A stretch of 64,000 nt of DNA from positions 2,666,001 through 2,730,000 of the forward strand of contig NZ_JARUMJ010000001.1 in assembly GCF_036898465.1 (NCBI RefSeq). The letters are read 5' to 3'. How positions within the stretch are numbered: position 1 is the first letter of the stretch; each line of letters starts with the position of its first letter. The notes under the pieces were generated by a model. That model worked only from the letters and a program-made list of their open reading frames with translations, did no database searches and had not been told where the DNA came from. This DNA comes from Streptomyces sp. B21-105 (GTDB lineage Bacteria > Actinomycetota > Actinomycetes > Streptomycetales > Streptomycetaceae). Shown in pieces: positions 17,424 through 25,220 of this stretch. The position numbers and the translations under genes were made by a program.

Positions 17424-17478
17424 AAGCGCCGGTCCGCGGCGGCCCACGTCCCCCGTGGGCTGCCGCGAACCGGCGCTT
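17424..17478 (+). terminator. Long GC-rich hairpin after the TetR gene
   Basis: The left arm from 17424 (AAGCGCCGGT) pairs with the right arm ending at 17478 (ACCGGCGCTT); inner segments also pair with two mismatches around a short TCCCC-type loop. It lies 92 bp after the TetR stop. Confidence 0.8.
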
Positions 17479-17580
17479 CCTCGTGCTCCCCCGTTTTTCC
17501 CTCCCCCTCCCCCGTTGCCCCCCTTCTCCCCCCATTGCCCCCGTTCGGTCGTTCCCCCCGGGGTTCCCCCGTGCCTCGCT
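17479..17580. other. Polypyrimidine tract with G-quadruplex motifs on the minus strand
   Basis: The plus strand is almost all C and T, with repeated runs of three to six C. The minus strand therefore carries GGGGGAGGGGGAGGG followed by a further GGGGG, and a second cluster built from GGGGGG runs. Both satisfy simple four-run G-quadruplex rules. No coding function is seen. Confidence 0.6.
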
Positions 17581-17732
17581 CCCGCCGAACCCGTCGGCGG
17601 AAGGAGCGGATCGGGGGCCGCTCCGTTCCGGCGCCCCGTGTCGCCGGTGCCGGAGCCGCCCCTCTCTCCGTGTCTCCACTCTCCCGTTCACGCAGGTCGG
17701 CCCCCATCCGCGCGCGTACTCAACTCACCCCC

Positions 17733-17748
17733 TAGGTACGCGTACTCA
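17733..17748 (+). promoter_or_regulatory. Candidate MacR-type box upstream of the DUF4126 gene
   Basis: TAGGTACGCGTACTCA matches my recollection of the MacR consensus TGAGTACnnGTACTCA at 12 of 14 specified positions and contains the palindrome GTACGCGTAC. A second GTACTCA half-site is at 17716-17722. The site lies 55 bp upstream of the GTG at 17804. A MacR/MacS-like pair is encoded in this window at 36904-38822. Confidence 0.4.
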
Positions 17749-17803
17749 GGCCCGCGCGCTCATCCCCAGGACGCCGTGCCGCCGACTGGTTACGATCGCC
17801 CCC

Positions 17804-18418
17804 GTGTCCGTACTCCCCCTCGTCTTCACCAGCGGCTGGGCCAGCGGCGTCAACGCCTACGCGGTGGTGCTGCTGCTCGGCGTGTTCGGCGCCACCGGCC
17901 TGAGCGACGACGTCCCCGGGACGCTCCAGCGGCCCGAGGTGCTCATCGCCGCGGGCGTCCTGTTCCTGTGCGAGGCGGTCGCCGACAAGATCCCGTACGT
18001 GGACTCGGCGTGGGACGCGGTGCACACGGTCGTCCGGCCGGCGGCGGGAGCCTGGGTGGGCGCGGTGCTCGCCGGGCAGAGCGGCTCGCTCTCCGACGCG
18101 GCGGCCGGTCTGCTCGGCGGTTCGACGGCGCTGGCCAGCCACGCGGTCAAGGCCGGCGCCCGGATGGCGGTGAACTCCTCGCCGGAGCCGTTCAGCAACG
18201 TGATCGTGAGCCTGGCCGAGGATCTCGGGGTCGCCGGGATCGTGACGTTCGCGATCTTCCATCCGGTGGCCGCCTCCTTCGTCGCGGCGACGCTGCTGCT
18301 GGCCGGTCTGACGGTGCTGTTCTTCCTCGTCTCACGGATCCGGCGGTTCCTGCGGCGCAGGGCGCAGCGGCGGGAGGAACGCCGGCTCGCCCGGCTCCCG
18401 TGGCCGCCGCCGGGCTGA
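17804..18418 (+). CDS. DUF4126 domain-containing membrane protein
   Basis: A 204-residue integral membrane protein with about four helices beginning VSVLPLVFTSGWASGVNAYAV and a basic Arg-rich C-terminal tail (RRFLRRRAQRREERR). DUF4126 proteins are widespread and uncharacterised; conserved features seen are GWASGVNAY and the KAGARMAVNSSPEPFSN segment. GTG 17804 is the usual family start; it has little ribosome site, so the mRNA may be leaderless. A regulator-like palindrome lies just upstream. Confidence 0.82.
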   Translation: MSVLPLVFTSGWASGVNAYAVVLLLGVFGATGLSDDVPGTLQRPEVLIAAGVLFLCEAVADKIPYVDSAWDAVHTVVRPAAGAWVGAVLAGQSGSLSDAAAGLLGGSTALASHAVKAGARMAVNSSPEPFSNVIVSLAEDLGVAGIVTFAIFHPVAASFVAATLLLAGLTVLFFLVSRIRRFLRRRAQRREERRLARLPWPPPG

Positions 18419-18455
18419 CGGCGTGCCTGTCGGTGGCGGCCGATAAAATCGCGGC

Positions 18456-19940
18456 ATGGCAGGGATTGCGGTGATCGGCGCCGGCATGGGCGCGCTGGCG
18501 GCGGCCGCCCGGCTGGCCGTCGCGGGCCACCGGGTGACGGTGTACGAGCGGACGGGGACGTACGGCGGAGCGGTGCGCCGCTTCGAGCGGGAGGGGTTCG
18601 GCTTCGACACCGGTCCCGGGCTGCTCACGCTCCCGGCCGTCTGGCGCGACCTGTTCGTCAAGACCGGCAAGGAGCCCCTGGAGGAGTGCGTCGAGCTGGT
18701 CCAGGTCGACCCGTCCACCCGCCATGTCTTCGCGGACGGCACCGAGGCGGCACTGCCGAACGCTTCACGCGCGGGTGTCGTCTCCGCGCTGGACGGGGCG
18801 CTGGGCGTGCAGGCCGGGCAGCGCTGGGGCGACTTCCTGGTGCGGGCCCGCGAGGCGTGGGACCGCACCCGCCGCCCGCTCCTGGAGGAGCCCCTGTGGC
18901 CGAACTGGTCGGTGCTGGCCGACCGCGAGCCCTACCCGGCGGTGCCGCACCGGCGTCTGCTGCGCACCCGACGCGCCGGCACCCTCGCCGAGGTGGGCGC
19001 CTGGGAGCTGCGTGACCCCCGGCTCGTCGCGCTCCTCGAGTCCCACGCGCTCGCGTACGGTCTCGACCCGCGAGTCACCCCGGCGAGCGCGGCCGTCCTG
19101 CCGTACATGGAGCACGCCTTCGGCACGTGGTACGTGCGCGGGGGGATGCGGGAACTGGCCCGCGCGGTGTACGAGCGGTGCCTGGCCCGCCGGGTCGTGT
19201 TCGTCTTCGACGCCGAGGTGACGCGTGTCCTCGAGAAGGAGGGCAGGGCGGCGGGTGTGGAACTGGCCGACGGCAGCACGGCGGACGCGGACTTCGTGGT
19301 CGCCCCGGGCAGCTTCGCGGGCCTGCCCGTCCGGGGCGAGGGCGAGGTCGTCCCCCAGCGGTCCCTGCCGAGCCGGCTGACCGTGCTGCTGGCGTTGCGC
19401 GGCCCCCGTCCGCAGGACGCCGCGCATCGCACGGTGGTGCACACGCGGGACCGTGCGGGCGAGTTGGCGAGCCTCTTCGGCGCCGTGCCGTCCGCGCCGG
19501 CGCTGCCGACGGTGACGGTCCTGCGGCCGGACGACGCCGGGCTGGTACCGGACGGCGACCACGAGGCGGTCACGATCGGCGCCGTGGTCCCCGCCGGAAC
19601 GGAGCTGCCCGCCGGGCAGGCGGAGCTCCAGGCGGACGCTCTGGTCGACGCGGCCGAGCGGGCCGTCCCGGGCCTGCGCGAGCGCCTGCTGTGGCGGGAG
19701 GTGCGCACCGCGGCCGACATCGCGCGGGAGACCGGTGCGGCGGGCGGGGCGGTTCCGGCGCCGGCGTTGGCCGCGGCCGGGGGGCGGCTGCTGCATCCCG
19801 CCAACTCCACCGGAATGCAGGGCCTGTTCACCGTCGGCGGCTGGTCGCACCCGGGCGGCGGACTGCCGCACGCGGGAATGTCGGGCGCGCTGGTGTCCGG
19901 TCTGATCGTGGAGGGCCCGCAGTTCCGGGGCTCGCAATGA
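18456..19940 (+). CDS. Phytoene-desaturase-like FAD-dependent oxidoreductase
   Basis: A 494-residue flavoprotein with an N-terminal dinucleotide-binding motif (VIGAGMGALAAAARLA, about 5-20) and the C-terminal CrtI/COG1233 signature (GLFTVGGWSHPGGGLPHAGMSG). These enzymes dehydrogenate carotenoids or act on other lipids. No carotenoid neighbours are present here, so the substrate is unknown and it should not be called CrtI. It begins 37 bp after the DUF4126 gene in the same direction, possibly as a two-gene operon. Confidence 0.85.
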   Translation: MAGIAVIGAGMGALAAAARLAVAGHRVTVYERTGTYGGAVRRFEREGFGFDTGPGLLTLPAVWRDLFVKTGKEPLEECVELVQVDPSTRHVFADGTEAALPNASRAGVVSALDGALGVQAGQRWGDFLVRAREAWDRTRRPLLEEPLWPNWSVLADREPYPAVPHRRLLRTRRAGTLAEVGAWELRDPRLVALLESHALAYGLDPRVTPASAAVLPYMEHAFGTWYVRGGMRELARAVYERCLARRVVFVFDAEVTRVLEKEGRAAGVELADGSTADADFVVAPGSFAGLPVRGEGEVVPQRSLPSRLTVLLALRGPRPQDAAHRTVVHTRDRAGELASLFGAVPSAPALPTVTVLRPDDAGLVPDGDHEAVTIGAVVPAGTELPAGQAELQADALVDAAERAVPGLRERLLWREVRTAADIARETGAAGGAVPAPALAAAGGRLLHPANSTGMQGLFTVGGWSHPGGGLPHAGMSGALVSGLIVEGPQFRGSQ

Positions 19941-20021
19941 GCGCGTGATGGGCGAGCGCGGTGGGCGAGCGCGGTGAGCGGTGCCCGTCGGGCCGGGGCT
20001 CGCGGTGGGTGAACGCGGCCG

Positions 20022-21044
20022 TCAGAACCGATACTGCTCGTCGTAGCCGGTTCCCTGACCGGGCTGCCCCTGCTGCTGGCCCTCGCCCTGGTAGGGGTAC
20101 TGCTGCTCGGCCGGGAAGTCGCCGCCCAGCGGATCGTCGGTGTTGCGCTGCTGGGGGACCCAGACGCCGCCGGCCGGGGTCTCCCCGTAGCCGCCCGTGC
20201 CGTACTGGTCCTGGCCGTAGCCCTGCTGCCCGTACTGCTGCTGCCCGTAGGCGGTGTCGTAGGAGCCCCCGCCGTAGGTCTGGGTGCCGATGTACGGGTC
20301 GGAGTAGGCGGCGTACTGCTGCTCGCCGGTGGCGTCGTAGCCGTACTGCTGCTGATAGCCGGAGTAGCCGTCGTAGCCGTAGTTCTGGTCGGCGCCCTGG
20401 GCGGCCGTCGCGTACTGGTCCTGCTGCTGACCCTGCTGCTGACCCTGGCCGTTCGTCGCGGCGTAGGCGGCGTCGCTGTATATGCCGTAGGAGCCGGTGT
20501 CGTCGGGCATGGGCTGCGGCTCGTAGACGGAGGTGGTGGCGGGGTCGGCGGTGCGGGCCGCGGGGGTGAAGACGTCGTCGTGGTCCACGTCGTCGTCGTA
20601 GGTGTAGGCGTTCCTGTCACCGCGCGCGCCGTCGTCCCGGACGGAGTCCGCGGCGTCGGCGTCGTACGGCGTGCCGGAGTCGAAGCCCGCCTCGGCCGCC
20701 TCCAGACCGGAGACCTCGAGGCTCGGGTCCTGGCGCTCGGCCTTGCCGCGCCGGCGTTTGGCGACGATGCCGCCCACACCGTCGGCGTCGGCGCGCCGGA
20801 AGGCCCAGCCCTCCGCGAAGCCGCGCCGGAACGACAGCGTGACGTAGGTCTGGCCGACGGCGAAGGCGGCCGCGCCCAACGCGATGACGACCACCGACGG
20901 GATCAGCACACCGAGGACGACGCCGAGGAAGCCGACGAAAGCCAGCAGCCGCCAGCGCAGTCGCGCCTTGTACTGCAGCAGCACCTCACCCAGCAGCCAC
21001 AGCGCGACGATGCCGAACGCGATGTAGAGGACCGTCCAGCCCAT
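20022..21044 (-). CDS. Membrane protein with long Tyr/Gln/Gly-rich disordered tail
   Basis: A 340-residue protein of unknown function. Residues 1-75 contain two or three hydrophobic helices (MGWTVLYIAFGIVALWLLGE, then LLAFVGFLGVVLGVLIPSVV). After a basic segment (about 105-115) the remainder is acidic and then strongly enriched in Tyr, Gln and Gly, with repeats such as GQQQYGQQGYGQDQYG. Such composition is typical of disordered, prion-like, self-associating tails. ATG 21042-21044 has GAGAGG upstream. It is the gene downstream of metF, but a 56-bp gap and opposite neighbours leave operon status open. Confidence 0.8.
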   Translation of the reverse strand: MGWTVLYIAFGIVALWLLGEVLLQYKARLRWRLLAFVGFLGVVLGVLIPSVVVIALGAAAFAVGQTYVTLSFRRGFAEGWAFRRADADGVGGIVAKRRRGKAERQDPSLEVSGLEAAEAGFDSGTPYDADAADSVRDDGARGDRNAYTYDDDVDHDDVFTPAARTADPATTSVYEPQPMPDDTGSYGIYSDAAYAATNGQGQQQGQQQDQYATAAQGADQNYGYDGYSGYQQQYGYDATGEQQYAAYSDPYIGTQTYGGGSYDTAYGQQQYGQQGYGQDQYGTGGYGETPAGGVWVPQQRNTDDPLGGDFPAEQQYPYQGEGQQQGQPGQGTGYDEQYRF

Positions 21045-21100
21045 GTACGCCCCTCTCCGTGTGGCCGCTACGCAGTGTGTCGTAACGCGGTGCGACCGGT

Positions 21101-22024
21101 CTAGGCCTGCGGCGGATGGTGCAGGCCCAGGTTCTCGTAGATTTCCAGCGTCGCCGTGGAGTTGTTGAGCGTGATGAAGTGCAGTCCGGGCACTCCCTCG
21201 GCCAGCAGCCGTGCGCAGAACTCCGTGGCGAAGTCGATGCCAATGGAGCGTACAGCGGACGGATCGTCTTTGGCTGTGAGGATCCGCTCTTTCAGGGCGG
21301 AGGGGATGGGGGCGTTGCTGAGCTGCGGCAACCGTTCCAGCATCTTCACGCTGGTCACCGGCATGACCTCGGGGATGACGGGGGTCTCGCAGCCGGCCGC
21401 GGCGACGCGGTCGCGCAGACGCAGATAGGACTCCGGCTCGAAGAACATCTGCGTGATGGCGTAGTCGGCGCCCGCCCGGCACTTGTCGACGAAGTGGGCG
21501 ACGTCCGTGTCCCAGTCGGCGGAGCGCGGGTGCATCTCCGGGAAGGCCGCGACGCCGACGCAGAAGTCGCCCGACTCCTTGATGAGCCGGACGAGTTCGG
21601 CGGCGTAGGTCAGGCCCTTCGGGTGCGGCAACCAGTCACCCATGGGGTCGCCGGGCGGGTCACCGCGCACGGCGAGCATGTTGCGGATCCCGGCGTCGGC
21701 GTACTGGCCGATGATGTTGCGCAGTTCGGCGATGGAGTGGTCGACCGCGGTGAGGTGCGCGACCGGGGTGAGGGTGGTGTCGGCGGCGATCTGCTCGGTC
21801 GCCTTCACCGTGCCCGCGCGCGTGGAGCCGCCGGCGCCGTATGTCACGGAGACGAAGCTGGGGGCGACGGCCTCGACCCTGCGCAGCGCGTTCCAGAGGT
21901 TCCGTTCGCCCTTCTCCGTCTTCGGGGCCCAGAACTCGAACGAGTACGTCGCCTTGCCGGACGCGAGCATGTCGCGCACGGTGCGGGCGTGGTCAGTCCG
22001 GGTGGACGCGGTTCCCAGTGCCAT
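21101..22024 (-). CDS. metF: Methylenetetrahydrofolate reductase MetF
   Basis: A 307-residue TIM-barrel flavoenzyme reducing 5,10-methylene-THF to 5-methyl-THF, the methyl donor for methionine synthesis. Characteristic segments are [40 protein letters not shown], and [13 protein letters not shown]. Length fits single-domain bacterial MetF. The gene position matches the MTHFR-like Rv2172c of M. tuberculosis. An inverted repeat at 22096-22112 lies upstream and could bind a regulator. Confidence 0.95.
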   Translation of the reverse strand: MALGTASTRTDHARTVRDMLASGKATYSFEFWAPKTEKGERNLWNALRRVEAVAPSFVSVTYGAGGSTRAGTVKATEQIAADTTLTPVAHLTAVDHSIAELRNIIGQYADAGIRNMLAVRGDPPGDPMGDWLPHPKGLTYAAELVRLIKESGDFCVGVAAFPEMHPRSADWDTDVAHFVDKCRAGADYAITQMFFEPESYLRLRDRVAAAGCETPVIPEVMPVTSVKMLERLPQLSNAPIPSALKERILTAKDDPSAVRSIGIDFATEFCARLLAEGVPGLHFITLNNSTATLEIYENLGLHHPPQA

Positions 22025-22095
22025 ACCCGCAGGTTAGTCAGGGGTCGGCGGTCCCCCAACCGGATGCGGGATATTTGCCCGAATTGCCGCCTTGT

Positions 22096-22112
22096 TGTCC
22101 ATCCCTTGGACA
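22096..22112 (-). promoter_or_regulatory. Inverted repeat TGTCCA-N5-TGGACA upstream of metF
   Basis: Two exact 6-bp arms separated by 5 bp lie about 72 bp upstream of the metF start, a plausible operator position. A second imperfect repeat (TACGG/CCGTA at about 22116-22133) follows. I do not recognise the regulator. Confidence 0.4.
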
Positions 22113-22150
22113 GTCGTACGGGAAACGACCGTATGAGCCGGAGCCCGGCA

Positions 22151-22170
22151 GGCCCGCCCGCGGGCGGGCC
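22151..22170. terminator. Perfect 20-bp GC palindrome downstream of thiE
   Basis: The two 10-nt halves of 22151-22170 (GGCCCGCCCG then its complement) are fully self-complementary. It begins 17 bp past the thiE stop on the minus strand and may act as its terminator, though an uninterrupted palindrome forms only a tight hairpin. Confidence 0.5.
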
Positions 22171-22186
22171 GCCGGCCGGCCGGTCT

Positions 22187-22834
22187 CTACGCCTCGCTCA
22201 GCCGCTTCGCGAACTCGGCCGCCGCGGCGCCCGGGTCCGCCGCCTCGGTGATCGCCCGGACGACCACCACCCGGCGGGCCCCCGCCGCCAGCACCTCGTC
22301 GAGGTTGTCGAGGTCGATGCCGCCGATGGCGAACCACGGCCGGTCGGTGCCGAGGGCGGCGGTGTGCCGGACCAGGTCGAGGCCGGGGGCGTGCCGGCCG
22401 GGCTTGGTGGGGGTGGGCCAGCACGGGCCGGTGCAGAAGTAGTCGACGCCCTCCTGGACCGCGGCCGCGTCGGCCTCGGCCGCCGCGTGCGTGGAGCGGC
22501 CGACGAGGACGTCGCCGCCGAGGATCGCACGGGCCGCGGGGACCGGGAGGTCGCCCTGGCCGAGGTGGAGGACGTCGGCCCCGACGGCGTGCGCGACGTC
22601 CGCGCGGTCGTTGACCGCGAGCAGCCTGCCGTGGCGGGCGCAGGCCTCGGCGAACACCTTCAGGTGCTCCAGTTCCTCGGCCGCCTCCATGCCCTTGTCG
22701 CGCAGCTGGACGATGTCCACACCGGCCGAGAGGACGGCGTCCAGGAACTCCGGGAGGTCACCCTGCCGGGTACGGGCGTCCGTGCACAGGTACAGCCGGG
22801 CCGCGGCCAGGCGGGTGCGGGCGGTGTCGGACAT
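22187..22834 (-). CDS. thiE: Thiamine-phosphate synthase ThiE
   Basis: A 215-residue TIM-barrel enzyme joining the HMP-PP and thiazole-phosphate moieties to give thiamine phosphate. Typical segments are [45 protein letters not shown] and [10 protein letters not shown]. The Cys-containing segment [16 protein letters not shown] replaces the usual GPVFPTxTK. It is separated from thiO-thiS-thiG by three genes, runs opposite to them and has no visible TPP aptamer of its own. Confidence 0.94.
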   Translation of the reverse strand: MSDTARTRLAAARLYLCTDARTRQGDLPEFLDAVLSAGVDIVQLRDKGMEAAEELEHLKVFAEACARHGRLLAVNDRADVAHAVGADVLHLGQGDLPVPAARAILGGDVLVGRSTHAAAEADAAAVQEGVDYFCTGPCWPTPTKPGRHAPGLDLVRHTAALGTDRPWFAIGGIDLDNLDEVLAAGARRVVVVRAITEAADPGAAAAEFAKRLSEA

Positions 22835-22855
22835 ACGAGGTCCCCCAGGGTGGTG

Positions 22856-22886
22856 GTGTACGGGGGCCTGGTGCGCCCCCGTACAC
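22856..22886 (-). terminator. 12-bp stem terminator after the Rv2175c-like gene
   Basis: GTGTACGGGGGC (22856-22867) pairs exactly with 22875-22886 around a 7-nt loop. It lies between the Rv2175c-like gene stop and the thiE start, so thiE needs its own promoter in the short remaining gap or read-through. Confidence 0.75.
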
Positions 22887-22910
22887 CGGGTGTCGGTGCG
22901 AACGAGCGGG

Positions 22911-23276
22911 TCAGACGGCGAGCGCCTGGGCGCGGCGCTTCACCTCCGTGCCGCGATTCTCACTCAGGGCCTGCGCCGGCGTGCCGGGCAGGCTCGGGTC
23001 GGGGGTGAAGAGCCACTCGAGCATCTCTTCGTCCTTGAAGCCGTCGTCCCGCAGCAGGGTCAGGGTCCCGACCAGGCCCTTCACCACCTTGTCCCCGTCG
23101 ATGAAGGCGGCGGGGACGTGCAGCGCACGGTTCTCACCCCGGCGTACGGCGATGAGCTGGCCGTCCTTGATCAGCTGCCGGACGCGGATCACGTCGACAT
23201 CGAGCATCTCCGCGATGTCGGGCACGGTGAGCCAGGCGGGGACGAGAGCATCGGTCTTTGCGTCAATCTCGGTCAC
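22911..23276 (-). CDS. Rv2175c-family DNA-binding protein
   Basis: A 121-residue protein with an N-terminal winged-helix-like/MerR-type domain ([20 protein letters not shown]) and a family C-terminal region ([14 protein letters not shown], then [11 protein letters not shown]). In M. tuberculosis Rv2175c binds DNA and is phosphorylated by PknL, encoded next door; here a PASTA kinase lies 4.4 kb away. The GTG at 23274-23276 gives [11 protein letters not shown], the usual Streptomyces start; an ATG at 23300 adds eight residues and cannot be excluded. Confidence 0.88.
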   Translation of the reverse strand: MTEIDAKTDALVPAWLTVPDIAEMLDVDVIRVRQLIKDGQLIAVRRGENRALHVPAAFIDGDKVVKGLVGTLTLLRDDGFKDEEMLEWLFTPDPSLPGTPAQALSENRGTEVKRRAQALAV

Positions 23277-23354
23277 GGGAACAAGCCTGCCATCTGCCAC
23301 CGACAGTCGGAAGCCGGGCCGGTCCGACCAGGGGTCCGACCAGGGGGTCCGGGC

Positions 23355-24596
23355 TCAGGCGGCGGCCGCCTTCAGCGGCCGGGCGGGGTCCACGAGGAGC
23401 CGCGGGTTCATCGGCGTGCCCGCCTCGATCAGCCGCCTGCCCTGGGCGAGGTCGCGCGGTCGCCCCACTGCCAGCAGGGCGACCAGGCGGTCCTCGCGCA
23501 GCCAGCAGACGGTCCAGGCCGCCCCGGACGGCTCGCCGCGCCACAGCAGGGCGTCGGCGTGGGCGTGGTGACCTGCGTACTGGACGAAGCGGCCGAACTG
23601 CTCCGACCAGAAGTACGGGACCGGGTCGTAGGGGACCGTGGGCTCCCCGGTGGCCGCGCCGAGGATGTTCGCCGCGACCGTGCGCGGCCCCTGGAGGGCG
23701 TTGTCCCAGTGATGGACGAGGAGCCGTTCGCCGTACCTGCGCGACGGGAAGGAGGCGCAGTCGCCGACCGCGTACACGTCCGGCAGGTTCGTGCGCAGGC
23801 CCGCGTCCGCCACGATCTCGTGGTGCACGCCCAGCTCGACGCCGGAGCCGGCGAGCCAGGCGGTGGCGGGGCGGGCGCCGATGCCGACCACGACGGCGCC
23901 GGCGGGCAGCCGCGAGCCGTCGTCCAGCAGGACGGCGCCGGGCTCGACGCGTGCCACGCGCGTGTGGGTGCGCAGGTCGGCGCCGCTGTCGGCGTACCAG
24001 ACGGCCATCGGGGCGGCGACCTCGGGCGGCAGCGCTCCGGCCAGCGGACGGTCGGCGGCCTCGACGACGGTGACCGCGCAGCCGGCCTCGCGCGCGGCGG
24101 TGGCGAACTCCGCGCCGATCCAGCCGGCTCCGACGACCACGACGTCGTGCTGCCTGGCGAGGACGGGCCGCAGGCGTTCGGCGTCGTCCAGGGTGCGCAG
24201 CAGGTGCACGCCGGGCACGCCCTCGGACCCCGGCAGCCGGACCGGCTCCGCCCCGGTGGCGAGGACGAGGACGTCGTACCTGACGGGCCCGCGTTCGGTG
24301 TCCAGCTCGTGGTCGGCGCCGCGCAGGCCGAGGACCTCGCGGCCGAGTTCGAGCCGGATGCCGAGGGCCTCGAAGTCGACGTCGAAGGCGGAGTTCTCGG
24401 CCTTGCCGAGCAGCACCGCCTTGGACAGCGGGGGCCGGTCGTAGGGCTGGTGGGGTTCCGCGCCGATCAGGGTGACGTCGCCGTCGAAGCCCTGCTCGCG
24501 CAGGGCGACCGCGGTCTGGACCCCGGCCATGCCCGCGCCGGCGACGACCACGCGCCGCGTGCCGGACCGGCCTTCTTCCTGCCTCTGCTCGCTCAC
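23355..24596 (-). CDS. NAD(P)/FAD-dependent oxidoreductase (ferredoxin-reductase-like)
   Basis: A 413-residue pyridine nucleotide-disulphide oxidoreductase-type protein. Two Rossmann motifs are visible: VVVAGAGMAGVQTA (about 15-28) for FAD and VVVVGAGWIGAEFA (about 155-168) for NAD(P)H. The FAD-contact motif VYAVGDCASF is near 280, and a reductase_C-like end follows. This architecture fits reductases of Rieske oxygenases or P450 ferredoxins, but no such partner is adjacent. GTG start at 24594-24596; a TGAC/GTCA repeat lies just upstream. Confidence 0.85.
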   Translation of the reverse strand: MSEQRQEEGRSGTRRVVVAGAGMAGVQTAVALREQGFDGDVTLIGAEPHQPYDRPPLSKAVLLGKAENSAFDVDFEALGIRLELGREVLGLRGADHELDTERGPVRYDVLVLATGAEPVRLPGSEGVPGVHLLRTLDDAERLRPVLARQHDVVVVGAGWIGAEFATAAREAGCAVTVVEAADRPLAGALPPEVAAPMAVWYADSGADLRTHTRVARVEPGAVLLDDGSRLPAGAVVVGIGARPATAWLAGSGVELGVHHEIVADAGLRTNLPDVYAVGDCASFPSRRYGERLLVHHWDNALQGPRTVAANILGAATGEPTVPYDPVPYFWSEQFGRFVQYAGHHAHADALLWRGEPSGAAWTVCWLREDRLVALLAVGRPRDLAQGRRLIEAGTPMNPRLLVDPARPLKAAAA

Positions 24597-24613
24597 CCGA
24601 TCACCATAGACAC

Positions 24614-24628
24614 CTGACGTTTTGTCAG
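24614..24628 (-). promoter_or_regulatory. Inverted repeat CTGAC-N5-GTCAG upstream of the flavin oxidoreductase
   Basis: A short perfect dyad 18 bp ahead of the GTG start of the oxidoreductase gene, placed where an operator would overlap the promoter or leader. It resembles half-sites seen at 13721 and 47011 (GTCAGT-type), but a common regulator is only a guess. Confidence 0.3.
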
Positions 24629-24693
24629 TCAGCCGCACTGCTCGGTGACCTGCTCCACACCCGCGCGGGACGTCCTGGCGCCGCGCGCGTGGA

Positions 24694-25059
24694 TCACTCC
24701 CCTCGTGCGGGATCCGCTTCGTCCGTGATCTGCTCGACGACGCTGGTTCCACGGCCCGGCCGCGACTCCCACTGCCAGGTCTCGTCGAGGCGCACCCGGC
24801 CGTCCGGCAGCTCCAGGACCGTCGACACGCAGTGCCCCGAGGAGGTAGTCCCGTCGTGCCCCAGCTGGACGTACCGGAAGTCGAGCCGGTCCCCCTCACG
24901 GGTGCCCACCAGATGCCCGCGCACGACGTCGCCGCCGGTGTACTCGGCCCAGACCGTCCCGTCCTGCTCGTGGTAGGCGAAGCGGGTGCGGACGCCGACC
25001 TGTCCGGGGGCCTGGTCGGCCACGGGGGCGAGGACGAGGCCGTCGAGCGAGCGTGCCAT
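24694..25059 (-). CDS. Conserved small beta-rich protein of unknown function
   Basis: A 121-residue protein with alternating polar/hydrophobic stretches suggesting an antiparallel beta-barrel (FAYHEQDGTVWAEYTGGDVV, RLDFRYVQLGH, RVRLDETWQWES). I do not recognise catalytic residues. ATG 25057-25059 has GGAG upstream and gives MARSLDGLVLAPV. The longer frame to 25239 would run through the thiamine riboswitch on the other strand and is rejected. Divergent from thiO. Confidence 0.7.
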   Translation of the reverse strand: MARSLDGLVLAPVADQAPGQVGVRTRFAYHEQDGTVWAEYTGGDVVRGHLVGTREGDRLDFRYVQLGHDGTTSSGHCVSTVLELPDGRVRLDETWQWESRPGRGTSVVEQITDEADPARGE

Positions 25060-25116
25060 GCGCGGGGGCTCCCTTACTGAGGCGTGCGACGTCGGGCTAG
25101 GGTGGCCAACGTAGAG

Positions 25117-25210
25117 CACTCGCGGGAGCCCGGGCGCACCGGGCTGAGAGGGAGGCTGGCGGCCTCCGACCGTACGAACCTGATCCGGGTCATGCCGGCG
25201 AAGGGAGGGG
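25117..25210 (+). promoter_or_regulatory. TPP riboswitch (THI element)
   Basis: The conserved aptamer parts are present in order: CGGGAGCCCGG near 25122-25132, the invariant CTGAGAGGGAGG (about 25144-25155), GAACCTGATCCGGGTCATGC (about 25176-25195) and the closing GCGAAGGGAG (25199-25208). It ends about 10 nt before the thiO ATG, and the closing strand overlaps the ribosome site GGAGG, so thiamine pyrophosphate most likely controls translation of thiO-thiS-thiG. No transcription terminator follows. Confidence 0.95.
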
Positions 25211-25220
25211 CTGGACGCCC

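Larger units (their letters stand above)
17333..17803. other. 471-bp gap with terminator, pyrimidine-rich tract and operator-like site
   Basis: No gene is evident. The gap contains the terminator at 17424-17478, a roughly 100-nt pyrimidine-rich plus strand (17479-17580), and a GTACTCA-containing palindrome (17733-17748) before the DUF4126 gene. Each is listed separately. Confidence 0.6.

Noticed and set aside
18456..19940. Carotenoid biosynthesis gene crtI
   Set aside because: Only the general phytoene-desaturase fold is supported; no crtE, crtB or crtY neighbours occur.
22491..24617. A 708-codon plus-strand frame across thiE, the Rv2175c-like gene and the oxidoreductase
   Set aside because: Covers three minus-strand genes and a terminator; no family content.
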